A stretch of DNA of 13,442 nucleotides from Hypholoma sublateritium FD-334 SS-4 (taxonomy: Eukaryota > Basidiomycota > Agaricomycetes > Agaricales > Strophariaceae). Positions 1-9,698 of the stretch are shown here, piece by piece; positions within the stretch are counted from its first letter, which is position 1, and the number at the start of each line of letters is the position of its first letter. The stretch is from the NCBI GenBank assembly GCA_000827495.1, contig KN817654.1, forward strand, positions 1 through 13,442, written 5' to 3'. The notes below the pieces were generated by a model, which did no database searches, had not been told where the DNA came from, and saw nothing but the letters and a program-made list of their open reading frames with translations. The position numbers and the translations under genes were made by a program.

Positions 1-107
1 CCCTAACCCTAACCCTAACCCTAACCCTAACCCTAACCCTAACCCTAACCCTAACCCTAACCCTAACCCTAACCCTAACCCTAAACCCTAAACCCTAACC
101 CTAACCC
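1..107. repeat. Telomeric repeat array (CCCTAA)n
   Basis: Seventeen head-to-tail units of CCCTAA followed by a final CCC. The strand running toward the chromosome end reads TTAGGG, the usual telomere repeat of filamentous fungi. Units 1-13 are perfect, two 7-base CCCTAAA variants sit at 79-92, and two perfect units follow. The array starts at base 1, so the window opens at a physical chromosome end and all other features are numbered by distance from it. Confidence 0.97.
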
Positions 108-1838
108 ATATTTTCATCGATGTGTGCTGATTCTCTGTTTAAGCTGCGATTCTTATCTCCTATGTACCGGAGGCAAAAGGCGCTCACACTTGGACATTGC
201 CTTTCTTTGCGGGTCAACGTCAACATGCACCTTTTGGATGAAATACGGCCGTACGAGTGCTCGGGCAGATACTCTGGCTTCCAAGCCGTTCTCAACGTCA
301 CCTACCAAGTCGACGCTGCTTGGAGCCGTGACGGCGCATCGCGAGAGGGCGGCTGCATCGAACAGGTGCTCGCTACTCGCTACGTGATCGGTGCACCGTG
401 TCCGCCAAGCAGATGACGATGGGTTCGTCGTGTGCGTTATTATTGGGATAAGCTTTGGTATGTTTTTCTTTTGGATGTGCTATTGAGGGCTGACGTTACT
501 GCAGCGCCATTTCACACTGGCGATACTTCACTGCGGCCTTCTCTCTGGCGTACATAACACGTACCTCGGAACCCGTCTCCATACTGTCTGTACAAGAAGA
601 AGCCTGTCTGGAATACGCACTTCCTTCTGTGCGCTCACTCAAACNTACCACTGAATTTNAGTGCATCAACCCGTTCTCGGGGTCTGCATGTCCTCCATGC
701 TGCGTCGCAGGCTCTCTGCACGATCCGTGAGCCCGCAGCGTAGAAATACGTGACGGTTCTCCGNATCTGAGCTTGCTACGAGGTACTGCAGACCGAAGAC
801 CGCGACGTCAGTCTTGACNTNTCTACGGNCCACCTATGCATCGCTTGGAGGANCGAACGACTTTGTGTTCTGGCGCTAGTGNNTGTCATNCAACGNCCGT
901 GTACTCGATGCNGCGGACNGATCGGATGNCGCAGAGTGGCTCGNAAATCTGTGCAAATGANNTACTTCGTTTACAGATTGCGTCTTCGATTTGTCGAAGC
1001 TGCGTTCGACGGATAACTGCATCTCCTCTCTTGCAACCGGCCACGTTTCTTNCGCATATTCTGTTGTCNGCGCACTTGTGTCTATGGGACAGACTCCCCC
1101 AGGTGTGATNCTTTACATGTGTATGTTCTGGTGGTTGCGTACGATATGTTTGATTCGAATAAAACGACAGGATGAAAGGGCAAAAGAGCTAATTATTCGA
1201 GTACACTGCTACATGCAATGTAGGTACTAATATTGACATTGATGACATTAACTAATATGTACATGTACGAAGACCGCGANGGACCATCATATCGCTACCC
1301 TACGATGGGGTAGAACGTAATGGAAGCGACAAGCGGCGGTCAGTGACGCCAGTCGCACAAGTATTGCAGTGGATATTCACAGAGCGGATGAGTTGGCGTA
1401 TAAGTACATTTCGCAGAAGATATTATCACGCAANGCACTGGTAGGAACCCCGTNTTATCCCTTCTTCCTCTATCGTCGAGATCCAGGTGAGAGCAAGGAC
1501 TGGCATCGNTTCGTCGGTGGCAGGTACTGCCGCACGGATCGCGACCCGTGCTCTTCGAGTCAGAGCTGTCTTTGCTGGTNCAATGCCGNCGTCAGGTAAG
1601 GCAGAAAGTACTAAACTTTCANTGGGAAATTACCTGTCTTTTTGGAAACATGAATATCGGCCTCGCGAGAAGTTGTCGTCTGGATCCACGATTCATTCGG
1701 TGGCCTGTAAGATTGGGAAGGGTCGTCACATGGGGTATCAATATNCAGACAGGGATTGAAGGATTGCAATAAAATGACGCACAGGAACAGCTGTTACGAC
1801 GTCGCCAACTCGTAGTAGACGAGGGCCGGGATGTGTGA
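108..1838. other. Subtelomeric stretch without a supportable gene; contains ambiguous bases
   Basis: About 1.7 kb directly inside the telomere. All the ambiguous bases (N) in the window lie here, between about 645 and 1745, scattered as single or double positions. That pattern suggests low-quality or collapsed repeat sequence. Short open frames exist at 120-416 and 124-387 (plus strand), but they overlap in different frames, show no motif and cannot be linked by convincing introns. Upstream exons of the F-box/LRR-like fragment at 1875 may lie here but cannot be traced through the ambiguous bases. Confidence 0.6.
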
Positions 1839-1874
1839 TGGGCAGAGCGACCAGTCGCAGCGGCCAACCTATGC

Positions 1875-2496
1875 ATGATCGATGCTGCGCCGCAGCTGAG
1901 CGGAACGGCACTCGCATTCCAGCACCTCCATAAACTCACATTCGACGCTGTTACAACCGATTTTATTACAGCCTTCCTCGGTCCACACGTCATCTTTCCC
2001 GGCGGGTCCGTTACAGCCATCGCCTTCAGCCGGTGCGTCATACCGCGCTTGCGGGACGACCTCAACCTCAACTGGTCCACCGGCCCGCTCACCCTCCAGC
2101 TCGTGGACATTCCACTCTCAGCATCCGCTGCGGGATACACGAGCCTTTATAATGCGCTCGAAGTGCTGAACGCCGACGATATTCTCCTGGCTGGCTGCAC
2201 GGGCACTACCGTCGCGCTGTTGCGTTGGCTCGGCGGCGAAGCGGGAGCGGCGCCCTACTCTCCTGCGCTTGCGTGGCTCGAGGTGCGCGATTGCTCGGGA
2301 TTTACGTTCCGCAGGAATACGAGCGTTGGTTGAGGACTGGCGTGCGCGGAACACGTCGGGCGAGCGGGTTGATGATGAGTGCGTCGCGTCGCTAGCGAGC
2401 GTGTGTGTTTCGGGCCAGAGCCCGGGGGCCGATGCAGCGGATTTGTCATATTTTGCTGGCGACGACGTTGTACAGTGGAACATGGTGGACGACTGA
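1875..2496 (+). pseudogene. F-box/LRR-like protein C-terminal fragment, frameshifted
   Basis: An open frame runs from a stop at 1836 through ATG 1875 to TGA 2331-2333. It has leucine-rich spacing and a late segment reading LAWLEVRDCSGFT. At about 2308 the sense continues in the next frame as AGIRALVEDW and stays open to TGA 2494-2496. Removing one T near 2307-2309 (GTTCC to GTCC) joins the two as DCSGFTSAGIRALVEDW, which resembles a leucine-rich repeat. The fragment resembles the C-terminal half of basidiomycete F-box/LRR proteins, which recruit substrates to SCF ubiquitin ligases. No F-box is visible, because the N-terminal half is absent or lost in the ambiguous upstream sequence. It is either a true subtelomeric pseudogene or a one-base sequencing error. 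The family call is weak; the frame change is seen directly. Confidence 0.42.
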
Positions 2497-2872
2497 GCCT
2501 GTTGACGTCAGTACGCGAGGGATAATTCGAGACAATTCAAAGATATAATGATATTTGATTAAGATGAAAGTTATACCAGATCTGATTATACTGAAGTACA
2601 CCGTGCGATTCCACCAACCCAAACATGTATACTTATCAGATATTTCCTTGTTATTCAAGTGTTCCGGTCGTATTTTAATGGTGACTTAGCATACAAGATC
2701 TGCAAATGAAGCCGCATACCGTCACCCATGAACTCGCCGATGACGGTATCTATATAAGTCTAAATCGCGTATGTTCCCCACTACGCAACAACGCAGAGAC
2801 TGTTTCGCTCATGCTTCATTTCCCCGGTGTCAGTCCCATCATTATGTCGCAAAACCTTGGATTCAATCAACA
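2497..2872. other. AT-rich intergenic region
   Basis: About 375 bases between the F-box/LRR-like fragment and the 3' end of the AN1 gene on the other strand. It is richer in A and T than the flanking genes. A TATATAA-like string lies at 2751-2757 with no gene placed to use it. The two genes converge here, so the region should hold both 3' untranslated ends. I see no clear poly(A) signal or RNA gene. Confidence 0.5.
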
Positions 2873-3815
2873 TCAATTGAAACTGGTGAGGTGTCGCGTT
2901 CTTACTTCTTTCTTTGACCGTGCTTCCAAGGCCTTGATTTTGCTCTCACGCTCTGCTTTGGCATGCGTATAGCGGCGTTTTCTCTCTGCCCTAGCATGTC
3001 TGAGAATATAACGCAGTTTATATGTAAAATGCATATAAGACGTATTTCAGATATCAAGTTGACATACCTGTTTACACTGTGAAACGGTAAGGATCTCAGG
3101 AAGGATGATAGTGCCACTCTGATTCGCAATGCGTTCGAAGGCGTTGAATTGTCAACACGTCGGGAAGCTGGATGGCTGTGTTTTTCTGTATTTTTGCGAC
3201 GACGCTTTGCCTCAGGCTCAGTAGTGTTCGTGCGACCACCGCCAGGTGGAAGGGTTCTTAGGCAGCTGTGATCTTCAGGAAATCGATGATTGACGCAGAA
3301 ATTCCTCCCGCGGGACTAGGAGCGCTCATAGTAGCGGAGTGATTTTGAGAGCGACGAAGATAGACGACTTACAATACAGGTTATAGGAACGAATAAAACC
3401 TTTTTACATCGCACACGAGAACAAATGGGGCTCGTTCTTGCCCTCACCGCTCCGGTCATGTAAGAACATTCTGTCTCGATATGCCTGTCCATTCGAATGT
3501 CAGGGTCATCTCCGGGGCGTACAGAAACGGGTAGGCTGCACAGAGGACCTAGAAATAGTGCGGGATATGAGATACACTATTGATTATGTGCATGGGCGTA
3601 CAACTGGGTGCAACTCTGTCATGCGTCTGTGCGTCATATTTCTTGCAGTGGTGAGCTGCGACTCGGAAATGATCTTGACAAAACGGCTCATTGCAGTGTT
3701 CGCACTTTAAAGGAAGGAAGTCGACGAGAAAGCATTCACGGTAGGTACATTCCTTTCCCACTAGGAGGAGGGGTGTATCGCGCTCTTCCCATGTAGTAGG
3801 TGTTGATGGGGGCAT
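2873..3815 (-). CDS. AN1-type zinc-finger protein (ZFAND2/Cuz1-like), four exons
   Basis: Exons on the minus strand are 3815-3602, 3548-3373, 3315-3068 and 2999-2873. The introns are 53-68 bases, GT-AG, with matching phases, giving about 254 aa. The first AN1 finger, residues 23-57, starts GKECTYREC, continues DFLPLKCEHC and NEPFC, and closes with HHC. A linker reading APSCPLCSLPVSVRPGDD is typical of ZFAND2-type proteins. The second finger starts CSRVRC at residue 114 and ends NFCVNHRFPEDHSC at 148. The basic, probably helical tail includes AERKRRYTHAKAERESK. Proteins of this family bind ubiquitin chains or Cdc48 and the proteasome during stress by arsenite or misfolded protein. Residue 132 is Arg (CGC) where the family has a zinc-binding Cys. 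The last intron could also end 9 bases later (251 aa), and the GTAAGA late in exon 4 could be another donor. ATG 3815 lies 22 residues before the first finger. Confidence 0.85.
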
Positions 3816-4347
3816 AAATACAATAGAAGTGGGATGTTAACGAATGGTCCATCCATTTATAACGATTAAATCCACGCGTGCCAAGGATCGGCGTATCCGT
3901 GGAAAAGCTGATAAAAGTTCTGATCACCATCTCATCAACGACTTGAATAAATATTCGAAGGAAGAAATGTACGCGCACAAGTCACGCAGAAATCACTTCT
4001 GTAAGAATTCTACTCTCCAGAGAAACATTCCACGAGTGACATGCCTTGACCAGAACGACGACGAAAACCTGCTGTACTTACATCCACACCCGTCGTAGAT
4101 AACACCCAAATAGCACCAGTTGACGGATCATGGCGGGGATGCTGTACGGTGTGTATTGCTTACGTCAAACCTGATGCATTAATGAGACACCTGATGCAAA
4201 TTCAAAATTCGCTCGAGCGACGAGTCGGTCCTACTTAGGATGAGTCTGATTTTATAAGATACACAATACGTTTAAAGCTTTTATATCTTCAGCAGATATT
4301 GAGTATCAGTCCAGAATCGGTCCAGCCTTGCTACCCGGAAATTATCC

Positions 4348-4377
4348 GAGGTGGGCTATTTTGAGGTGGGCTTTTAC
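4348..4377. repeat. Two-copy 15-bp tandem repeat
   Basis: The unit GAGGTGGGCTATTTT at 4348-4362 is followed at once by GAGGTGGGCTTTTAC at 4363-4377. The first ten bases are identical. It lies in gene-free DNA and no function is suggested. Confidence 0.75.
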
Positions 4378-5666
4378 AATGCCGCATGATCTCTCTCATC
4401 CTCTTGGCTAAAGCGATAGAAGATATATATCGATTAAACCCGAGTGTAGATATTCTGAAGTAAAACATTCCGTTGCATTCACGAGTACTAGACTTCAGGG
4501 TACGCTTGTTCAGCGTTACAGCTATCGAAAAAATTGACCCTGCCTCGAAGGGCATGGTCAAGTTCGAACAAGCCCGTTTGGATAGGATAAGTACAACTCT
4601 TACGAGACATGTATTTTATCATGAATTGTAAGTAATGTTTTATATAGTGCGAACATGGACTTGACATGGACGCAATGTGGTTAATTCCCACGCGTGATGC
4701 CGCCCGTCGGCAAGGGGTACGATAAGCGCCGTTCAGTATGTCCAACCTGGGCGTTGATCTCTGGGGTGTAGGTTGGTCCCTGAAGGTGCAGGAACAGCGT
4801 ACCTTTTACTATCTGTCTTGTAAACTGATGCAGAAGTTCAAACTACGAATACTAACTGCGGAATTCTCGAGAAGCGAAGTGCCGCCACCTGTGTCCGCGC
4901 TGAATACCAAGTAGTCTGTGAGATATCGGTACAGCTATGAGCATGTAACATTCTACCGAATTATTTACCCAATTGAGACGATCTGAGCTCTGCTATAACT
5001 CTGAAAGTAAAGAGATCGCCGTGTGTAAATGTGTCGCAATTATCGTATACCATTCCGTCGGCTGTCTTACCGTGCGTGGACGATTGCAAGGCGATGGCAG
5101 AAATGGACGGCGTATGGAGCGATTGGGGAGTGAAAAAAATCTGACAGTGACATCTAGGTGTACTCTTCCGATGGACCAGCGTCGAATCATCGAAAAAAGG
5201 AACCATGAGCTATATATATTGCCCAAACTCTGACTATCAGATACAGGGAGGCGTACTGAGAGGCACAAGGCCCTCAACGGATCAGAACGATGCTCCACCT
5301 TCAGTTTGACACACGTAGGCCCCGCATGGCACCCGAATCTAGGGTTTTCTTGTGACAGCCGTGTTATTTCCTGGTACTAGTTGGCGCCGGGCTGAAAAGA
5401 TTAAACGAGATATCCCTCCCTCAGCACAGCCGTTATTCGGGTCGGCGTCCTCCATGGCGCTGAAAGCCACAGGCTTAGACTATATATTTGAGTCTCGACG
5501 CACTGCATTGCGGTCCTTCGCAGTCTCGACCCGACCCCGTCTTGTCAGGGAACGGAAATTTTCTGAGCGCTACGTGCGCGACATGGAGCTGCGACAGCGC
5601 TTCCGTACTTAGGATCTCTGCATTTCGCAGTCCGTTGTTTCCGGACGCCCTCTTTCTTCTGAGCAA

Positions 5667-5688
5667 ACAGGGCGAACACAGGGCGAAC
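5667..5688. repeat. Two-copy 11-bp tandem repeat
   Basis: The unit ACAGGGCGAAC occurs twice in a row and the next bases (ACAG is altered to AG) begin a broken third copy. It lies in a region without a recognised gene. Confidence 0.7.
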
Positions 5689-6770
5689 AGCGCGATAACT
5701 AAAGGAGCCGAAAGACGCAGATGAGAGAGGTGGAACTATCAGTGAGTCTAGATGCAGTCTTTGTTATTTGCAAATTCCGCGAAGAATGCTGCGCTGGTTC
5801 CGTTGTGCTTATCTCCGCGCAACAAGCCTCTACCCATGCTGACAGATTGCAAGGGTTGAAAACTGAACGGACGCATATTCGATTTTTTATTGGACTGAAT
5901 GCCATGACTTTCGTCGAAACGGCCTCTTCGCACTCGATATACGCAGACGCATCATCAGAGAAACGGCCGCAGTTAACTGCTTAACAGCGCGGCTGGACAC
6001 CTGGAATAATACGAAGTACCGGAGAGCAAAAGAACATTGATTTCGCATTCCAAATCAACAAGAAGTGTTCGAAAAATGGTGTTTTATTTCTGGTACCGAG
6101 TCTGGGCTTTGATACGCACTCCGTACAGCCATTTTTTTCGCCAAAATGCACTGGCGAGGCAGACGGCCATTTCTACCGAATAGCGCAGGATCGCGCAAGA
6201 TACTTCGATCAACTTGAACGGCTATGGGATCTGGACAGTTAGAACTGTTGATCTCCTGCTCGACATCTGCTGTGCTGTTTATTATGTTCGCATTGTATGC
6301 ACGCAGAGGACTGATTTAGACATAATCTTCCAGGCATCTTCGCAGTGTCTGCCGTGCGCAGCTCGCACGGATATTCTGAGAATCTGGGAATATAGTGCAA
6401 GATCCTACGTTTGCCACGTTCTGGTCGAAGGACCTGCTTCTGATCCGGGGTGCCAACAAGAACAAGGCGCTTCTTCGCTGGGAAGCGAGCAGCGAGTGAC
6501 ACACGAGCCGCTGATCATCATGATGCCCTTGAGAATTGGGTATTCTATGGCCATTACTGATCTCCGAATCACACAAAGGGCTATGAACGGTGTGCTTACT
6601 GTGCACATATACGTAGCGAGCTTTGTTAGTCGAGGATGTCCAGGATAAACGGTGGGTCTGTTCGCACAGTACCATACATTCTGGCTGCCGCGCCGTGCGG
6701 TGCGAGATATTACATCTTCCAAGTGATAGAAAGTGTATACTATTGATGATGATCTGAGCGTGCCCGTGAG

Positions 6771-7023
6771 TCACTGCAGGCGAGGACGCTCAGACAGGCA
6801 TCTTCGAAGGTGATGCAACGTCCCGCATCTCCTTCGCGCGATGGATGGCGCGTTATGGGCCGCGATTCCCATACCCATGGGCCATGTGTTCGAAGCTGAT
6901 GATCGCCTGTCCAACACTGTCACTGCCGGAGGTCGCCTGTTTATCGCGCCTGGGACGCGCGGAATCCGAGCGACAATCCCGCACCGCGCATAAATAGCGC
7001 GCTGGGGTTGCACGCTGGGGTAG
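6771..7023. other. GC-rich DNA flanking the transposon insertion
   Basis: The bases just left of the mobile element are more GC-rich than the preceding 3 kb and open in several frames on both strands. One plus frame from 6903 runs through the insertion point to about 7176. On the minus strand, joining the two flanks without the element leaves one frame open from the window edge at 13442 down to about 6850. No domain is recognisable in any of these, so a disrupted host gene is possible but not shown. Confidence 0.35.
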
Positions 7024-7028
7024 GTTGG
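7024..7028. repeat. Left target-site duplication GTTGG
   Basis: GTTGG lies directly outside the left terminal inverted repeat. The same five bases lie directly outside the right terminal inverted repeat at 13348-13352. The match extends no further: the next outward base on the left and next base on the right do not continue it. Five bases is a common stagger for DDE integrases and transposases. Confidence 0.85.
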
Positions 7029-7055
7029 TACCGTTGCCGACAAGGACACGGTCTA
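7029..7055 (+). repeat. Left terminal inverted repeat, 27 bp
   Basis: Begins TACCGTTGCCGACAAGG and ends GGTCTA. It is identical over 27 of 27 bases to the reverse complement of 13321-13347. Identity stops sharply on both sides, inward at 7056 and outward at 7028. Confidence 0.95.
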
Positions 7056-7872
7056 CATTTGGAAATTGTTCCGCTCGGCAGGACCTTCACTTGGGGTCCT
7101 GGAACCCTTCGGTTTGTCGTTGTCACAATCCTCTCAGATAAATCTCCATTGACCGTGGGTATACAGTCAATCCATTGAGCATTTTGGCTTGATTTTGGCC
7201 CGAGAGAGGCGTTATCTCTTCTTTGTTGCATCACGAGGCTACATATGCGAGTAGTACTAGTGGCTTGGACTACATAGTACCTCGGAGTTTGCGTAGGTCT
7301 GGCATTGGTATTACTCAGGAGTAGTCGAAGTTGATCATATGTTGAGCGGATCTTATCTTATCACGCTTATGTGTTGCTGTGCAATGTTTTTTATCCAAAC
7401 AAAACATTGATGTTGCCCAAACGTTGCCCAAACGTTGCCCATGCATCCTCGAGGTCGGAGGCTCGAGCGCACCCCGCCATAACTAGATTCAAACAAGGAT
7501 CTGTCTAGGTGGCGGCATGAGATATGGCACGGCATGTATGCAGGGCAGCTCTCACTAGCAAGCCCGCGCTGCGCCCCCACAGAAGATGACCGGACCAGAA
7601 TCAGTGCGTCTACGGTCTATTCAGTATCACAGAAATTTGATTCTCAATATGCTTCTAACACGTACAGCTTTCAGGTCTCGGCCCTCATGTGCTTTGTTGT
7701 GGCTCATCAAAGTTCGACAGGAAGCTCTCGTACCATATCTGTGACGTACTTTAGGCAAGCTTTAGGGACTTAAAAGATGTTAGGTGACAGGTCTGCTATT
7801 CACCACCGTCTCTCTCTTGGCTTATAAGCTTGCCTCTTGTTTCAGTGTCCTTTCTAGAGAACTTGTTTCTAG
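7056..7872. other. Left arm of the transposon, no clear gene
   Basis: About 800 bases between the left end and the first exon-like sequence of the integrase gene. It probably holds the integrase promoter, 5' untranslated region and possibly first coding exons. An open frame at 7534-7773 (79 codons) has no motif, and I could not connect it by intron to the integrase. The tandem repeat at 7411-7443 lies here. Confidence 0.5.
7411..7443. repeat. Three-copy 11-bp tandem repeat sharing a core with the transposon ends
   Basis: Units are TGTTGCCCAAA, CGTTGCCCAAA and CGTTGCCCATG. The core CGTTGCC of copies two and three also lies in both terminal inverted repeats (7032-7038 on the left). About 360 bases inside the left end, these could act as extra binding sites for the integrase, as subterminal repeats do in many DNA transposons. 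That role is inference. Confidence 0.7.
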
Positions 7873-8022
7873 CACCATTGAAAACTGCTGTTGGATGGCG
7901 TCGTCAAGCGCACATAACAGAAATCCAGAAGGAAATAACCGGTATGGCCCAGTCCGTGAGTCGAAAAATTGCATGATAATCGTCGTATAATCCATTTATG
8001 TCGCGCAGTCACTGTTGACAGC

Positions 8023-9454
8023 ATGCTGCTTCGGGAGGCACTCGAGAAATACCACCGGAGGCTTATCACGGACAACAATCAAATTTCCGAGCTACTACTG
8101 GCTGACCACGGAATTGTCATGAAGTTCGCTAATCTCTGCTACTTCTCACTAGTAGACTACTTACTTATATACCCTTTTTTTGTCACACTAGGCCACGGCT
8201 TGTAAAAAAGCGACGCCAACAGTTTGGGTTTGTCGGTAGCCGGAAAACTATGAAGACACTCGATTCAAAAGAGGCAGAGCAACTCGTCCTGGACCAGATG
8301 GATCGTGATCCCGCACGACACCAGGGCCCTCGAGTCATCCGCCACAAGCTTGCTGTGAGGACAGGACAGCACATTACTCGGGACTTCGTTACCGACGTTA
8401 TGCACGCCCATGATTCCGCTGGATTTGACAAACGCGATCCCACCTCAAAACGCATTCATCGTGAGCCAAAGGTTCCGCCCGGAATTAATGAGCGTTGGTC
8501 AGCAGATGGACACGACAAGCTATATGGCATTGGTTTCCCTGTCTGGGCGCTTGTCGATGATGCTACTGGGTTATGGTTCGATATTTACGTTGTTCCCAGT
8601 AATCGTATGGGTCACACCATATTGTATTTGTTTCTTTGCACCGTGGAGGCAGTTGTCGGTAAGTCTTCCAATACTTCGTACTTGTTTCCCTGACGCTGAC
8701 GCTCTTTACTAGGCATGCCACTTCAGACTACTACCGATTGTGGATCAGAGACCACGCAACTGCATGGAATGGTGAAGGCACTACGGTGAGTTGCCGTCTA
8801 GACTGCCCTTCGAACTGTATCACTAACACGTATCCTGTCAAGTGAATCCTTTCACCCTGATATTGACAGCATAGAAACACCGGCCCATGTATACGTTCGC
8901 AGTGTCCATAACATTTCCATCGAACGCTCCTGGTTGCGTCTCCGTCTGGAGTTTGGTGACAGTGCTGTGATCTGTTTCAAGTGGGGCGAAGAAAATGGAA
9001 TATACCTGTCTCATATTCCCGAACATGCGTACGTTGAATCTGTCACCGTGTTTATCACTCCATTATAACTTATCTGGCATCTTATTCCAGGAAACTTTGT
9101 CAATGGCTATGGCCGAAGCTCCTCCGTAAGCTGGCCAAAGAATTCATGGAGAGTCGGAATTCATACAGGTCTCGCCGCGATGACTCCAAGCCCGGCCCTT
9201 CTGCTATGTCTCGTAATGAGGCATATAGCCTTCCACACACGTGGGGTGGACGGGAGTGCTTACTTGACGTTGACATGGACGTTGTTCGAGAAATCAAGGA
9301 TTTCATCAGTAACGGTGAAGATATGTTTCGCTTTCCCCTTGTTACTGCTCAGTTTGAACAAAAAGCTGAAGAAGTATATCAGTCTCTCCACATTCATGAC
9401 CTCTCCCTTAGCAATGTCTGGGATGTGTTTACTGCTATGCTACCGCTTTTGTAA
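8023..9454 (+). CDS. rve-type DDE integrase, five exons (probable transposase)
   Basis: Exons 8023-8123, 8192-8658, 8713-8785, 8843-9028 and 9091-9454; introns are 54-68 bases, GT-AG, phases matching, giving about 396 aa. The first donor, GTTCGC, is weak. The N-terminal helical part includes LLREALEKYHRRLITDN and KKRRQQFGFVG, which looks like a helix-turn-helix. The integrase core carries the triad D139 (ERWSADGHDK), D198 (TTDCGSET) and E241 (HNISIERSW). The C-terminal part reads LCQWLWPKLL and LPHTWGGRECLL. I recall this layout from basidiomycete 'integrase core domain' proteins. It should cut and join the 27-bp ends of its element in the nucleus. The start is uncertain: a likely earlier exon at about 7873-7941 (WRRQAHITEIQKEIT) joins in phase through an intron at 7942-8008, so the true N-terminus may lie upstream. 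The alpha-kinase gene starts 244 bases downstream. Confidence 0.88.
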
Positions 9455-9698
9455 GCCTAATTGAATGTACCCTTTGGGTGAGAATTTGGATGGACACTGT
9501 GAATCCCGAATCCAATACTTCTAATACCCTTTTACGTCTGCTTTTACTACAGGTATGGGTACCCGTCAATTTAAACTGTCCCTCATACTGGTTCTGATAC
9601 TTCTTACACAGCCATCCTAAATATACGCATGCTTTACGATGTGGTTTTGAGGACCGCTCACTTTGAACTTGTTTCCCTTTCTTCAACCAGTTTCCAGC

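Larger units (their letters stand above)
3816..6770. other. Long stretch without a recognisable gene
   Basis: About 3 kb on the 5' side of the AN1 gene, where its promoter must begin. Both strands hold only short open frames with no motif and no convincing intron joins. The longest plus-strand frame is 6214-6648 (144 codons), with biased composition and no recognised domain. Others are 5352-5612 and 5721-5984. Small repeats are listed separately. Composition is mixed and no tRNA, rRNA or transposon remnant was recognised. Degenerate subtelomeric or intergenic DNA is the best reading, but a lineage-specific gene with many small exons cannot be excluded. Confidence 0.5.

Noticed and set aside
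101..416. Open frames on both strands touching the telomere array
   Set aside because: They overlap one another in several frames and show no motif; one runs next to the telomere repeat itself.
1619..2140. 173-codon minus-strand open frame opposite the F-box/LRR-like fragment
   Set aside because: It contains ambiguous bases, has low-complexity Ser/Arg composition and lies opposite a better-supported plus-strand frame. It is a shadow in GC-rich DNA.
2747..2758. TATA-like string
   Set aside because: No gene start is placed suitably downstream; it lies 3' of the AN1 gene in AT-rich DNA.
3068..3148. Alternative minus-strand frame in AN1 exon 3 reading FNAFERIANQSG onward
   Set aside because: It looks protein-like, but a stop lies just upstream with no acceptor between, and its phase does not match the last exon. 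The frame used is open throughout and matches in phase. A one-base deletion near 3150 cannot be fully excluded.
6214..6648. 144-codon plus-strand open frame
   Set aside because: No recognisable domain, Cys and Ser content without pattern, overlapping open frames on the other strand, and no convincing introns or start context.
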